The notes beneath the pieces were generated by a model. The model was not told the DNA's origin, searched no databases, and saw nothing but the letters and a program-made list of their open reading frames with translations. Below are positions 8,103 to 16,755 of a stretch of DNA of 42,224 bases, in pieces. Where the stretch lies: the NCBI GenBank assembly GCA_913057135.1, contig CAJXNM010000025.1, positions 1-42,224 on the forward strand. The letters are read 5' to 3'. This DNA is from an uncultured Halieaceae bacterium (GTDB lineage Bacteria > Pseudomonadota > Gammaproteobacteria > Pseudomonadales > Halieaceae). Position 1 is the stretch's first letter. Every line of letters begins with the position of its first letter. Position numbers and translations under genes: made by a program.

Positions 8103-10331
8103 CTACTCGGGCCTAACGTTATCAATTTCCCAATTGAAATGAACGCCCGCCTGCAACTGGGTTAGCTGCCCAGCTGTCGTCGAGTCGTAGCTAAAGACTG
8201 AAAACGCGGCACCATCATCAGTGATATACACGCCCACGGAATCGTTATCGGTGATGGTAGATGTGTCGATAACAAAATCGCTGATGTAACCGCGCTGCTG
8301 GTCGTTGAGGGTGACAAAAAACCTAACCTCCAGCTGACCCGGATCAGGCTTTTCAATAGTGATCATGCGTGCACTTTGATGCGCTCTGAAGCTTTGAATG
8401 TGACCCGGCTCCAGTGGTGTGTCGGGTTGAAAGGCTAACTCATAGGCAATCGTGAATTCAGGTCTTAGAACAGAGCTCTGCACTAAATCGATCTGTTCAT
8501 GGGGTATGTCGCTATCGACCAGAGTGCGCCACTCGTAGCCCGTGCGCAGAAACTCTCTAATGGCATCAAAAGCACTTAGTGCAGAGGTATCAACACTGCT
8601 GAGCTCATAGAGTGTGGAGGACAACTGATAACCAAAAAAAGTTGCTTCACTATTGGGAATTTCCGCCACGTCAGTACGGCTTTCAAAGTCGTAGCCAGTC
8701 ACACGACCATCGCTGTCTATCACCTGAGCCTCAATGCCGAGATTGATAAAACGCGTACTACCTACAGGTAACACACCGACATCGGGATCGTCGTATAAGG
8801 AGAGTGGCTCGGGACACATAGGGTTATTAAGTTCAACACCGGAATAGAGTTGCTCTGCCTCGACGGCATTGATACTGGCCATGTACTGCCAAGACTCACT
8901 ACCCGGGGTAGTGTCAACTTCGATATAACGCCCCATGTCACCGGGTTCATTGCTGTCATACACGTAAATCCGTTTGATATTGGCACCCTCATCGCTGATC
9001 GCATAAGGGGTTACAGCATGAGCAGCGCCAGGTCGTTTGATACCCAGCGACGCGATCGGATCCTCTGTGCCGAAACCCGCTTCAATCATGTCAATGACAT
9101 CTGTTGGCCTTAGTGACTGGCACACGTCAATTTTATGGGCTACCAGCTGTTTCGAGTATTGTGCGATTTGCTTACTGACAATCAATTCACTGACATCGTT
9201 GTAGTTGAGCTGAATGGTAGATTGAGCCGAGGGATTGTAGTCAGAGGGGCTATTTTTACCCTTAAAGCTAGAGTATGCGCCCGGGGTAGCCAGCATGGTT
9301 GCCGCTACGGCCATGCCGTTACAAACACCGTTAGTCGAATCATGGGGTACCAACGTGGTGGATACAAAGCGTCCGTAAGGGTTGAGCCCCACACACTGGT
9401 TGTCACGAACGAAACAAACGGAATTCAGGCCAAACTCCTGGGCGATCAGCTCTTTCGGAAACAGGGACGCAATGGCGGGGTACCCCACATTTCGAAAGCC
9501 GAAGCCACTCACTGAGGGATTCAAGTTGCCACTGGCGTAAACATTGGACGGCAAGTCAGCCTCTTGGTTATCCGTGATCGTCAGGAAGATGGAAGCATAA
9601 GTGTCATCGTCTTCTTGGATAAATGTTTCGACGAAATCCGCCTCAGTGCCAGCCGAGAAGTAAAAACCAAGGTGGTACGCCCCGCTGGTTGAGAAGCGAC
9701 CGACATCAAAATCCAGATTCACCGCAACATTATTTTGAGAAAACTCCTGGATATCGAAATTGGCTAGGGAGCATTCCAAAGGACTCTCAAACAAGGGCTG
9801 CAGAGCTAATGCACCTCCCTCTTGCAAGACAAAACACAACTGCTCATCGTCGGACAAAAGAAAGGGCACGATGAAAGCCTGTCCCTCAGAGGGCAGTAGA
9901 TCAAAATTCGGGTAAAGCCGAATACGCACACGGACTGGAGCGTCAATGCTGGCATTACCCGATATATTGAGACTTGTGGGGCTAGTGCCCTCAACTCCAC
10001 CAAAAGGGAAAATCCATTGCTTATCGAGTTCAAAGCCGCTGTTGTCATATGAGCCTGAGTCATAGCGCCCAAAAAATGGCATGGTTTCAGTAAAAATTGA
10101 CCCCGATGGCTGGGCGCTGAACGTTAAAACCCCGTATTCGCCCCCCTCTAAAACAGATTTATTAGCGACCTCGGGGGGAGACGGTGGCTCTTCTGAAGCC
10201 CCCGGCTCAGTGGGGGCATTGGTATCAACGCTCTGCGATGTGCCGCTATCGCATCCGACTAAACAAAAGGTTGCAATCAGTGCCACCGCAGCCAGAGCGC
10301 GACGGCAAAATGTTTCGAAAGACTCGTTCAT
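8103..10331 (-). CDS. Large lipoprotein with papain-like Cys/His/Asp arrangement
   Basis: The start is set at the ATG at 10331, because a GTAAGG ribosome site lies six bases before it; an upstream in-frame start at 10364 lacks one. The 742-residue product begins with a lipoprotein signal peptide ending in LVGC, with lipidation at Cys27. A Ser/Pro/Glu-rich linker and a beta-rich N-terminal half follow. In the middle, a GVCNGMAVAA segment (Cys337), an AAHAVTPYAI segment (His438) and a YVYDSNEPG segment (Asp459, Asn461) are spaced and worded like papain-like cysteine peptidases or transglutaminase-like folds. The C-terminal ~270 residues look beta-rich. This suggests an outer-membrane-anchored peptidase or cross-linking enzyme, but I do not recognise a named family. 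It is probably transcribed separately from the pirin gene upstream, because a hairpin lies between them. Confidence 0.65.
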   Translation of the reverse strand: MNESFETFCRRALAAVALIATFCLVGCDSGTSQSVDTNAPTEPGASEEPPSPPEVANKSVLEGGEYGVLTFSAQPSGSIFTETMPFFGRYDSGSYDNSGFELDKQWIFPFGGVEGTSPTSLNISGNASIDAPVRVRIRLYPNFDLLPSEGQAFIVPFLLSDDEQLCFVLQEGGALALQPLFESPLECSLANFDIQEFSQNNVAVNLDFDVGRFSTSGAYHLGFYFSAGTEADFVETFIQEDDDTYASIFLTITDNQEADLPSNVYASGNLNPSVSGFGFRNVGYPAIASLFPKELIAQEFGLNSVCFVRDNQCVGLNPYGRFVSTTLVPHDSTNGVCNGMAVAATMLATPGAYSSFKGKNSPSDYNPSAQSTIQLNYNDVSELIVSKQIAQYSKQLVAHKIDVCQSLRPTDVIDMIEAGFGTEDPIASLGIKRPGAAHAVTPYAISDEGANIKRIYVYDSNEPGDMGRYIEVDTTPGSESWQYMASINAVEAEQLYSGVELNNPMCPEPLSLYDDPDVGVLPVGSTRFINLGIEAQVIDSDGRVTGYDFESRTDVAEIPNSEATFFGYQLSSTLYELSSVDTSALSAFDAIREFLRTGYEWRTLVDSDIPHEQIDLVQSSVLRPEFTIAYELAFQPDTPLEPGHIQSFRAHQSARMITIEKPDPGQLEVRFFVTLNDQQRGYISDFVIDTSTITDNDSVGVYITDDGAAFSVFSYDSTTAGQLTQLQAGVHFNWEIDNVRPE

Positions 10332-10450
10332 GTTTTTCCTTACAGCGAGGGGTGACTTACACATCCACTAGTGCAGTCTCAGCAACGCAGGACCACAACC
10401 AATAGCTGGAGTGAAATACTAGCTCAAACAAGGCTAAAAATATGGCTAAA

Positions 10451-10476
10451 TGTTGATAGGCGTATGCTATCTAACA
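10451..10476 (-). terminator. Possible hairpin terminator after the pirin gene
   Basis: An imperfect inverted repeat (arms TGTTGATAG and CTATCTAACA, one bulged base, seven-base loop) starts eight bases beyond the pirin stop on the minus strand. The RNA reading leftward is then T-rich with a run of five T about 10 bases later. It would end the catabolic operon before the lipoprotein gene. The stem is AT-rich and the T-run is displaced, so an operator for the lipoprotein gene is an alternative. Confidence 0.35.
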
Positions 10477-10484
10477 ACGCCACA

Positions 10485-11333
10485 CTAAGGTGTCTGCACC
10501 AACGTACCCGCCTGGTAATCCCTAATAGCCTGCTCAATTTGCTCTCGGGTATTCATCACAAAGGGACCGTAGCCAATAACAGGCTCACGAATAGGGCGGC
10601 CGGTCATTAACAGCAGGCGAGCACCCCCTGTCCCCGCCGTCAAAGTCCACTGATCGCCAGGGCTTGCAATAGCAAGGTGAGCAGCGTTCACAACACTATC
10701 GGCACAAGACACACTGCCATCATAGATGTATCCAAGTACGTTATCGCCGGGGTCGATATCCACTGACACCGTAGCACCCTGATCAATAGTGAGATCGATG
10801 AGCGATGCTTGAGGTACCAGTTCGAACAGCGGGCCGACCACTGACTGCCCGTTCAAAACCCATTCACCTGCAATAGCAAGAGCCCTGAAGTCTTCGCCGT
10901 CTAGGCACCCTAAGCCTGCCCGGGGAATATCCCGGTATCGTGGGGGCGCCATTTTTTGTGCCGCAGGCAAATTGAACCAAAGCTGGAAGCCGTGCAGACC
11001 TTGCGTATCTTGCGTCGGCATCTCTGAATGAATCACCCCACTCCCCGCCGACATCCACTGTGCACCGCCGCTGCGAATTTCTCCGCGATTACCCATGCTG
11101 TCTTCATGAATGATGCCGCCATCAATCATGTAGGTAAGGGTCTGCATGCCCCGATGAGGATGAGGCGGGAAGCCACCGGCAAAGTCTTCACGATACGGGG
11201 AACGCAGTTCATCAATCAGCAGAACCGGGTCGGTGCGTGGCTCATTCATGAGCACAACCCGTTTAATGGCAACACCGTCACCATCGCGGCTTGGTTGGCT
11301 GGGTGTACATTCAACAATCTGGCAGTTAATCAC
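10485..11333 (-). CDS. Pirin-family cupin protein
   Basis: The 282-residue product carries the pirin signature FPPHPHRGMQTLTYMI near residues 55-70, a GGAQWMSAGSGVIHSEM block typical of the N-terminal cupin barrel, and the usual C-terminal barrel ending in a conserved GPFVMNTREQI segment. Pirins are iron-binding cupins; some have quercetinase activity and others modulate regulators or metabolic enzymes. The start is a GTG preceded by AAGGGAG at good spacing. It is the last gene of the leftward catabolic series, 118 bp after the cupin gene, and that gap holds no recognisable signal. Its role in the pathway is unknown; stress response or ring oxidation are both possible. Confidence 0.88.
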   Translation of the reverse strand: MINCQIVECTPSQPSRDGDGVAIKRVVLMNEPRTDPVLLIDELRSPYREDFAGGFPPHPHRGMQTLTYMIDGGIIHEDSMGNRGEIRSGGAQWMSAGSGVIHSEMPTQDTQGLHGFQLWFNLPAAQKMAPPRYRDIPRAGLGCLDGEDFRALAIAGEWVLNGQSVVGPLFELVPQASLIDLTIDQGATVSVDIDPGDNVLGYIYDGSVSCADSVVNAAHLAIASPGDQWTLTAGTGGARLLLMTGRPIREPVIGYGPFVMNTREQIEQAIRDYQAGTLVQTP

Positions 11334-11451
11334 AATGACTCCCTTAGAACCTTTTGTGGTGAGTATGCTTCCAACACTCGTGGTATATCGCTAATGAGCA
11401 TCACCTGTTGGGCGAGAGAGCTCAAGTCAACTGCGCTATCACGTAATCGGG

Positions 11452-12018
11452 TCAGGCAAGCGCCGGGTCAAACTCGCCATCGATGAGCACAAAAACAATT
11501 CGGCAGTTTTCCCCTGATCGGTTAGCCCAGCCATGATTGGTACCCCGCTGAACGATGATATCGCCAGCGCGGCACACGACTTCACCCTCATCCATGATTA
11601 GTACGATCTCACCCTCTAAAACAATGCCGTAATCCATGGTTTCGGTTTTATGCATATGGGCATGGCGCTGACTATTACCCCCATCCGCAGCGGCATCCTC
11701 GGCACCGATTTGTGCGAAGACTGCAAGGCGCTCTTCAGCTGACATGGTCACTAAACTGGCATCTTCCGGAGGGAAATCAACCACACGAATACGAGTGCCG
11801 TTAGTGGGTGGCGCTAATGTAATGCCCTCCTCAAAGGGCTCATGGCTTGATGCATCAATAGGCGCTGGCGTGGCAGTGGTATGCCAAATCTCATGAAAGG
11901 TCAGACCTATCTCACCACCAATTTGCTGTACTCGCGCCGGTGGCCCATCTTCTTGAATAATCGCGCGACCTTCAGCATCGTGACCTGTAACAATTCGACG
12001 TACCGGTTTGTTATTCAT
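11452..12018 (-). CDS. Cupin-domain protein of the catabolic cluster
   Basis: The 188-residue protein has one C-terminal cupin barrel. Metal-ligand candidates are the HAHMH segment followed by an acidic residue, then a GDIIVQRGTNHGW block carrying the second cupin motif. The N-terminal ~80 residues contain a GRAIIQEDGPPAR stretch that I have seen in cupin proteins of aromatic- and steroid-degrading bacteria (from memory). A small-molecule dioxygenase, isomerase or ligand-binding role is possible. A GAGG ribosome site precedes the ATG. It is 68 bp downstream of the acyl-CoA ligase gene, which fits membership of the same operon. Confidence 0.75.
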   Translation of the reverse strand: MNNKPVRRIVTGHDAEGRAIIQEDGPPARVQQIGGEIGLTFHEIWHTTATPAPIDASSHEPFEEGITLAPPTNGTRIRVVDFPPEDASLVTMSAEERLAVFAQIGAEDAAADGGNSQRHAHMHKTETMDYGIVLEGEIVLIMDEGEVVCRAGDIIVQRGTNHGWANRSGENCRIVFVLIDGEFDPALA

Positions 12019-12086
12019 TTTCTTGCCTCAATGGTTACGTAGATATCAGTCGTGCGGGCTGCCGTATTCGGCTCAGAACCAGATGG

Positions 12087-13721
12087 TCATCCGACGGCCA
12101 AGTCCAACATCGCCCGCAACTTGGTCTTCAAAATCTTACCAATATGGCTTCGGGGTAATTCGTCCAGTTGCTTCAGTGCTGAGATACGCTGAGTTTTACC
12201 CAACCGTTCGTTCACTCGCTCGCAAAGGGCCTGCAAATCGAGCTCTTTACCATCGGACGCTACAACGAAGCCCACAGGTGTTTCACCCCACCGCTCGGAG
12301 GGCACACCAATGACAGCGGCATCGACAACCTCTGGCTGACTAAGCAGCGCATCTTCGAGATCCCGCGGATACACATTAAAGCCACCTGAAATAATCATGT
12401 CTTTGGCGCGACCAAGCAGGGTAACGAAACCCTCTTCGTCTACCCTGCCAATATCACCCATACGCTGCCAGCGATCACCGTTTTCATCGTACCAGCTGGC
12501 TTCTTCGGTTTTTTCCGGTTGATTTTGATACCCCGACATCATGGTGGTAGAGCGCCCTACCAATTCGCCGATCTCTCCAGGGGGTAGGCGGTTAAGCTGC
12601 TCATCAATGGTGATGACTTCACTGCCACCCCAGGGAATACCCACCGTGTGAAGCTTATCGGGATGACTATCGGCACGAAGGAGACACACTACGCCCCCTT
12701 CGGTCATGGAATAAATTTCAATGAGTGCACCGGGCATACGCCGCACGACTTCGGCTTTGAGTTGGGCAGAGAACGGCGCGCTTGTGCAGTATTTGAGGGC
12801 CAAGCTCGATAGGTCGTAATCGTCAAACTGGGGGAAGTCCATCAGCCGCTGATACTGAATGGGCACCAAAATAGTGTGGCTTACTTTATGTTGCTGAACC
12901 AACGCCAACCAGCCAGCGCAATCGAACTTTGGCATAAGCACCGCAGTACCGCCGTAAGCGACGGTGGCAACAAAGATGCCCAAAGTCGTATTGGAATACA
13001 TGGGGGTCGAGAGCAATGTCACTTGGCCGGGCAAACCCAATCCGCTCTCTTCACCCACCGCCATTTGGTTCCAGCGCATCTGCCGGCTGTGCACTATGCC
13101 CTTGGGGGTTCCCGTGGTACCGCTGGAGTAAATGATGTTGTAAGGGTCAGAGGGTGCGGTGGCGATATCCTTTGGAGTAGCGCCCTCTGTAGCCATCCAA
13201 GCGAATAGGGAAGGCGCGCCAGAGAGCTCGTCACCCTCATCGAGAAATACATGCTTCATTGGCGGCACGCTGATGCCACTCTCGGCTAGCTCAGCGTGTT
13301 TTTTACGATCGATGAATAGATGGCTTGCGTCGCTATCACTCATCATGGCCACCAGCTGGTTCGGGGCGGCCGACGTTGTCAGCGGCGCGGCGCAGCCACC
13401 CGCCACAATTGCGGCTAAATACACCAATGCGTAGCGGGCGCTGGTGGTTCCCAAAATCGACACAGCCTGCCCTTTCGCTAGACCCTCGGCTTGCAACTGC
13501 GCAGCGATACGATTGACGAGTGCTGCCGTCTCGGCCCACGTCAAGCGCTCTTCACCGTCGTCTAAAGCTATCCGACCGGGTTGGTTCACACCGTGGGCAT
13601 TGATGAGCCACGCGAGCTGGCCGAAGGGTTGCTTCAAGTAGGCGATGGTATCGAGCGGCGCTGCGGAAGAGGATGATGTCATGACAGACCCCAATGTCGG
13701 ATGGGTGTTAGCGTTTGTCAT
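12087..13721 (-). CDS. Acyl-CoA synthetase (AMP-forming), minus-strand operon
   Basis: This 544-residue member of the ANL superfamily has the ATP-binding P-loop YSSGTTGTPKG at residues 198-208, an ExYSMTEGG adenine-site motif, the GRAKDMIISGGFNVYP hinge region and a C-terminal Gly-Lys (in SHIGKILK) for adenylate formation. It makes an acyl-CoA from a carboxylic acid, ATP and CoA. A second ligase is encoded on the other arm of the cluster, so the pathway may activate two different acids or one acid at two stages. The start at 13721 is the first in frame; an ATG at 13682 is an alternative, and neither has a strong ribosome site. The enoyl-CoA hydratase-family gene lies 32 bp upstream in transcription order. 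Confidence 0.85.
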   Translation of the reverse strand: MTNANTHPTLGSVMTSSSSAAPLDTIAYLKQPFGQLAWLINAHGVNQPGRIALDDGEERLTWAETAALVNRIAAQLQAEGLAKGQAVSILGTTSARYALVYLAAIVAGGCAAPLTTSAAPNQLVAMMSDSDASHLFIDRKKHAELAESGISVPPMKHVFLDEGDELSGAPSLFAWMATEGATPKDIATAPSDPYNIIYSSGTTGTPKGIVHSRQMRWNQMAVGEESGLGLPGQVTLLSTPMYSNTTLGIFVATVAYGGTAVLMPKFDCAGWLALVQQHKVSHTILVPIQYQRLMDFPQFDDYDLSSLALKYCTSAPFSAQLKAEVVRRMPGALIEIYSMTEGGVVCLLRADSHPDKLHTVGIPWGGSEVITIDEQLNRLPPGEIGELVGRSTTMMSGYQNQPEKTEEASWYDENGDRWQRMGDIGRVDEEGFVTLLGRAKDMIISGGFNVYPRDLEDALLSQPEVVDAAVIGVPSERWGETPVGFVVASDGKELDLQALCERVNERLGKTQRISALKQLDELPRSHIGKILKTKLRAMLDLAVG

Positions 13722-13753
13722 GTTGTATCACGAGTTAGGGGCCAGAGTAGATA

Positions 13754-14545
13754 TCAGAGATCCCGCCACTGGGGTGGTCGTTTTTCCAAAAATGCATTAA
13801 TTGCTTCTCTGGCATCTTGCGTGCCGGCCACTAGAGTTTGTTGACGATCTTCAAGCGCCATTGCGGCATCTAGGGAAGGTGCGTCGATAGCAAAATTCAG
13901 TCCTTCTTTGGTAAGTCGCAAACCCATCGGGGAGGTCAAAGACATGTCGGTAATATAGGTTTCCGCCGCCGCGCTAAGTTGTTCTGGCGCTACCACCTCT
14001 GAAACCAAGTTCACTTGCAGCGCGCGCTGCGCGTCAATGAAGCGACCGGTCAACATCAGTTCGCTGGCTACCGACAAACCCACAAGGCGAGGCAGCAAAT
14101 AGCTACATCCCATATCGCAGGCTGTAAGGCCGGCCCGGATATAAGCGGCATTCATGCGTGCGTCCGTGGCCGCAATACGAATATCAGCAGCTAGCGCCAA
14201 ACTAAACCCACCACCACAGGCTGCGCCCTGAATAAGAGCAATAATGGGCTGAGGGCAGCGTCGCATGGCGCGGTAAATATCGGAAATACCCGTCTGCATC
14301 GCTAGAAGTGCTTGTGGTGAATCATCGCCACCCCATCCGCCACTTTGTAAATCAAGCCCTGCACAGAAGGCTCTGCCATTGGCGCGCAGAACAACCATAC
14401 GTACGTCAGATTGCGTCTTTAAACCTTCAAAGGTATCTCGCAACGCCTGCACTAACTCGGCGTTCATCGAATTCAGTGCGTCAGGGCGGTTTAGCGTCAG
14501 CCAAAGCGTATTGCCACGCATTTCCTGAAGTAGGGTGTCGGTCAT
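13754..14545 (-). CDS. Enoyl-CoA hydratase/isomerase (crotonase) family protein lacking both hydratase glutamates
   Basis: The 263-residue protein has the crotonase fold markers: FCAGLDL for the first oxyanion-hole amide (residues 60-66) and CGGGFSLALAAD for the second (110-121). Aligned by eye to rat enoyl-CoA hydratase, the two catalytic glutamates (Glu144 and Glu164) fall at Ser115 and Tyr135. Asp144, in a TACDMG segment, is the nearest acidic candidate. So the reaction may be isomerisation, hydrolysis or C-C cleavage rather than hydration. AGGAG lies ten bases before the ATG. It sits between the acyl-CoA dehydrogenase gene (89-bp gap) and the ligase gene. Confidence 0.85.
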   Translation of the reverse strand: MTDTLLQEMRGNTLWLTLNRPDALNSMNAELVQALRDTFEGLKTQSDVRMVVLRANGRAFCAGLDLQSGGWGGDDSPQALLAMQTGISDIYRAMRRCPQPIIALIQGAACGGGFSLALAADIRIAATDARMNAAYIRAGLTACDMGCSYLLPRLVGLSVASELMLTGRFIDAQRALQVNLVSEVVAPEQLSAAAETYITDMSLTSPMGLRLTKEGLNFAIDAPSLDAAMALEDRQQTLVAGTQDAREAINAFLEKRPPQWRDL

Positions 14546-14634
14546 TTAACAACGACTCCTTGACACAGCGCAGGCCTAGCGTGCGCCAATGATCTTTATG
14601 TATGTCGGCTCGAAACCCACGGCCAGTGCGGCAG

Positions 14635-15771
14635 CTACAGGGATCGTGCAATCAGCAACCGCATGATTTCAGACGTGCCCCCATGAATGGTATCGATGCG
14701 TGCGTCCTTGTAGAGCTGGGCAATGGGGTACTCATTCATCCAGCCATAGCCACCGAAAAACTGTAGACACTTGTTAATGCCGTCGACTTCACGCTCGGTG
14801 ATCCACAGCTTGGCCATGGAGGCTGTCGCAGCATCAAGTTGGCCCTTTAAGAGTAACGCTGTGCAGTGATCGAGGAACGCTTTACCAATCGTCACTTCGG
14901 TCTTGACATCGGCCAATGAAAACGCCGTGTTTTGAAAGTCAATAAGGGACTGCCCGAAAGCTTGACGCTCTTTGGTGTATTCCACCGTGAGTTTCAGCGC
15001 ACGCTCCAACATACCTAAACCCATAACAGCAATGCCCAATCGTTCTTGGGGCAGCAATTCCATGAGCTGCGCAAACCCACGACCCGGCTCACCACCCAAC
15101 ACATTGCTGTAGGGTAAACGCACATCCTCAAAAAACAGCTCAGAAGTGTCTTGGGCGTCCCGGCCCATCTTGTCTAAATTTTTACCGCGCTTGAATCCAG
15201 GTCGATCGCCCTCCACCAAGAAAATCGAGATTTTATCTTTGCCATCACCCATATCGGTTTTGGCACAGAGGAGAACCAAATCGGCCATTTGTCCGTTGGA
15301 GATGAATACTTTACTGCCATTGATGACCCACTCATCGCCATCTCTTACCGCTCGAGTGCGCATACCCTGTAAATCCGAGCCTGCGCCGGGCTCGGTCATA
15401 GCAATGGCAAGAATCGACTCGCCCGATACCACTTTGGGTAACCAGCGTGTTTTTTGCTCATCGGTACCATGTTCAATGAGATAAGGGGCCGCAATCATAT
15501 TGTGTACCGGCACACCCCATCCCTCGAGCCCGCGCTCAGCAAACGCCTCCATAATGACGCGCTCATACCTAAAGTCGACACCTAATCCGCCGTACGCCTC
15601 AGGCACCAGTACACCTAACATGCCAAATTCACCGGCAGCTAACCAAGCATCGCGATCAACCTGTTTGTTCTGATTCCATGCGGCTATGCGTTCCGGGGAG
15701 GCCGTTTTATCTAAAAAACCGGCCAGGCTATTTTCGAATAGTGTTAGCGCTTCGTCTTGTTGCTGAATCAT
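14635..15771 (-). CDS. Acyl-CoA dehydrogenase with isovaleryl/long-chain-type catalytic glutamate
   Basis: The ATG at 15771 is preferred over a GTG six codons upstream, which lacks a ribosome site. The 378-residue FAD enzyme shows the usual AMTEPGAGSD (residues 124-133) and KVFISNG substrate/FAD loops, the REVDGINKCLQFFGGYG region and the terminal GGTSEIMR. At the position of the MCAD catalytic base (Glu in a Tyr-Glu-Gly-Thr segment) this protein has Gly364, within IHGGT. Instead, Glu243 in LPQERL matches the base of long-chain and isovaleryl-CoA dehydrogenases. It would introduce a double bond alpha-beta to the CoA thioester, plausibly on a branched acyl chain. It follows the MeaB-type gene almost directly. 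Confidence 0.9.
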   Translation of the reverse strand: MIQQQDEALTLFENSLAGFLDKTASPERIAAWNQNKQVDRDAWLAAGEFGMLGVLVPEAYGGLGVDFRYERVIMEAFAERGLEGWGVPVHNMIAAPYLIEHGTDEQKTRWLPKVVSGESILAIAMTEPGAGSDLQGMRTRAVRDGDEWVINGSKVFISNGQMADLVLLCAKTDMGDGKDKISIFLVEGDRPGFKRGKNLDKMGRDAQDTSELFFEDVRLPYSNVLGGEPGRGFAQLMELLPQERLGIAVMGLGMLERALKLTVEYTKERQAFGQSLIDFQNTAFSLADVKTEVTIGKAFLDHCTALLLKGQLDAATASMAKLWITEREVDGINKCLQFFGGYGWMNEYPIAQLYKDARIDTIHGGTSEIMRLLIARSL

Positions 15772-15792
15772 CAATACACCGTCGTGCACTAG

Positions 15793-16749
15793 TTAATGTT
15801 TTTTGGCTTCGACACTACTGAGCATCTCGGCCTGTAATACTTCTAGGGGTATCTCACCCCGGAGTACCGCCGATAACCGATGGCTGCCATGTTCACTGTC
15901 GAGGTAGTCGTACATGCGTGACAGCAGGCCACGCTCCAGAATGCGCATGAGTAATCGTCGACGCCGCTTTTCTTGCTTTTTTGCTAACAAACCCTGTTCT
16001 CGGGCACTGCATAAGTAGCTCTCTACGCCATTCCACAGAGCATCCACGCCCTGCTGTTGCACCGCAACGGTGTCAAAAATCGAAATGGGCACAGGTGATT
16101 GCAACAGCGCTAAAGAATCCTGCAGATCTGCTCGGGTTTGCGCAGCACCCTCTTTATCTGCCTTGTTAATGACAAAGATGTCACCCGCTTCCGTTAGACC
16201 CGCCTTATTCGCCTGAAAGGTGTCGCCCCACCCCGGATTGAGCACCACCATGACAACGGTTGCGATGTCCATGACATCGAGCTCAACTTGACCGATTCCG
16301 AGTGTCTCTAAAATGATCAGCTGCCAACCACAGGCATCTAGCAGTTGAACGGCAGTTGCTGTCGTACGAGCCAAGCCGCCGTTTTCACCACGGGATGCCA
16401 TTGAACGAATGAACACACACTCACCAAGGCCGTGACTCTGCATGCGAACACGATCACCCAGTAACGCGCCCCCTGAAAATGGTGATGATGGATCGACCGC
16501 CAACACCGCTGTTTTGCCCATTGCCGCTGTCGCGGGACCCAACAGAGAGCTAATCAGCGTCGATTTTCCCGCACCAGGCGGGCCGGTGACACCAACGACC
16601 ACAGCGCGCGCCTCCGTACCCGCTAGAGCGAGACGCAGCTCTGACTCCACAACGGGAGAACGCTCTATTTGACTCAGTAATCGAGCCAGGCTGCCACGAT
16701 CGCCGTTACGTGCGGACTCAAGGAGCGTATGAATGTCAGACAGATCCAC
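15793..16749 (-). CDS. meaB: MeaB-type GTPase chaperone for the B12-dependent mutase
   Basis: The 318-residue P-loop G3E-family GTPase has Walker A GPPGAGKST at residues 56-64, a DPSSPFSGGALLGDR segment, an ETLGIGQVE switch region and the NKAD guanine-specificity motif, all characteristic of MeaB/ArgK. MeaB proteins gate loading of adenosylcobalamin into the partner mutase and protect or reset the inactivated enzyme. The start is a GTG six bases after the stop of the small mutase subunit, so it is translationally coupled to its likely partner. Paralogues serving other mutases (MeaH and MeaI types) look alike, so the symbol denotes the family rather than a methylmalonyl-CoA-specific role. Confidence 0.9.
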   Translation of the reverse strand: MDLSDIHTLLESARNGDRGSLARLLSQIERSPVVESELRLALAGTEARAVVVGVTGPPGAGKSTLISSLLGPATAAMGKTAVLAVDPSSPFSGGALLGDRVRMQSHGLGECVFIRSMASRGENGGLARTTATAVQLLDACGWQLIILETLGIGQVELDVMDIATVVMVVLNPGWGDTFQANKAGLTEAGDIFVINKADKEGAAQTRADLQDSLALLQSPVPISIFDTVAVQQQGVDALWNGVESYLCSAREQGLLAKKQEKRRRRLLMRILERGLLSRMYDYLDSEHGSHRLSAVLRGEIPLEVLQAEMLSSVEAKKH

Positions 16750-16755
16750 GGCGTG

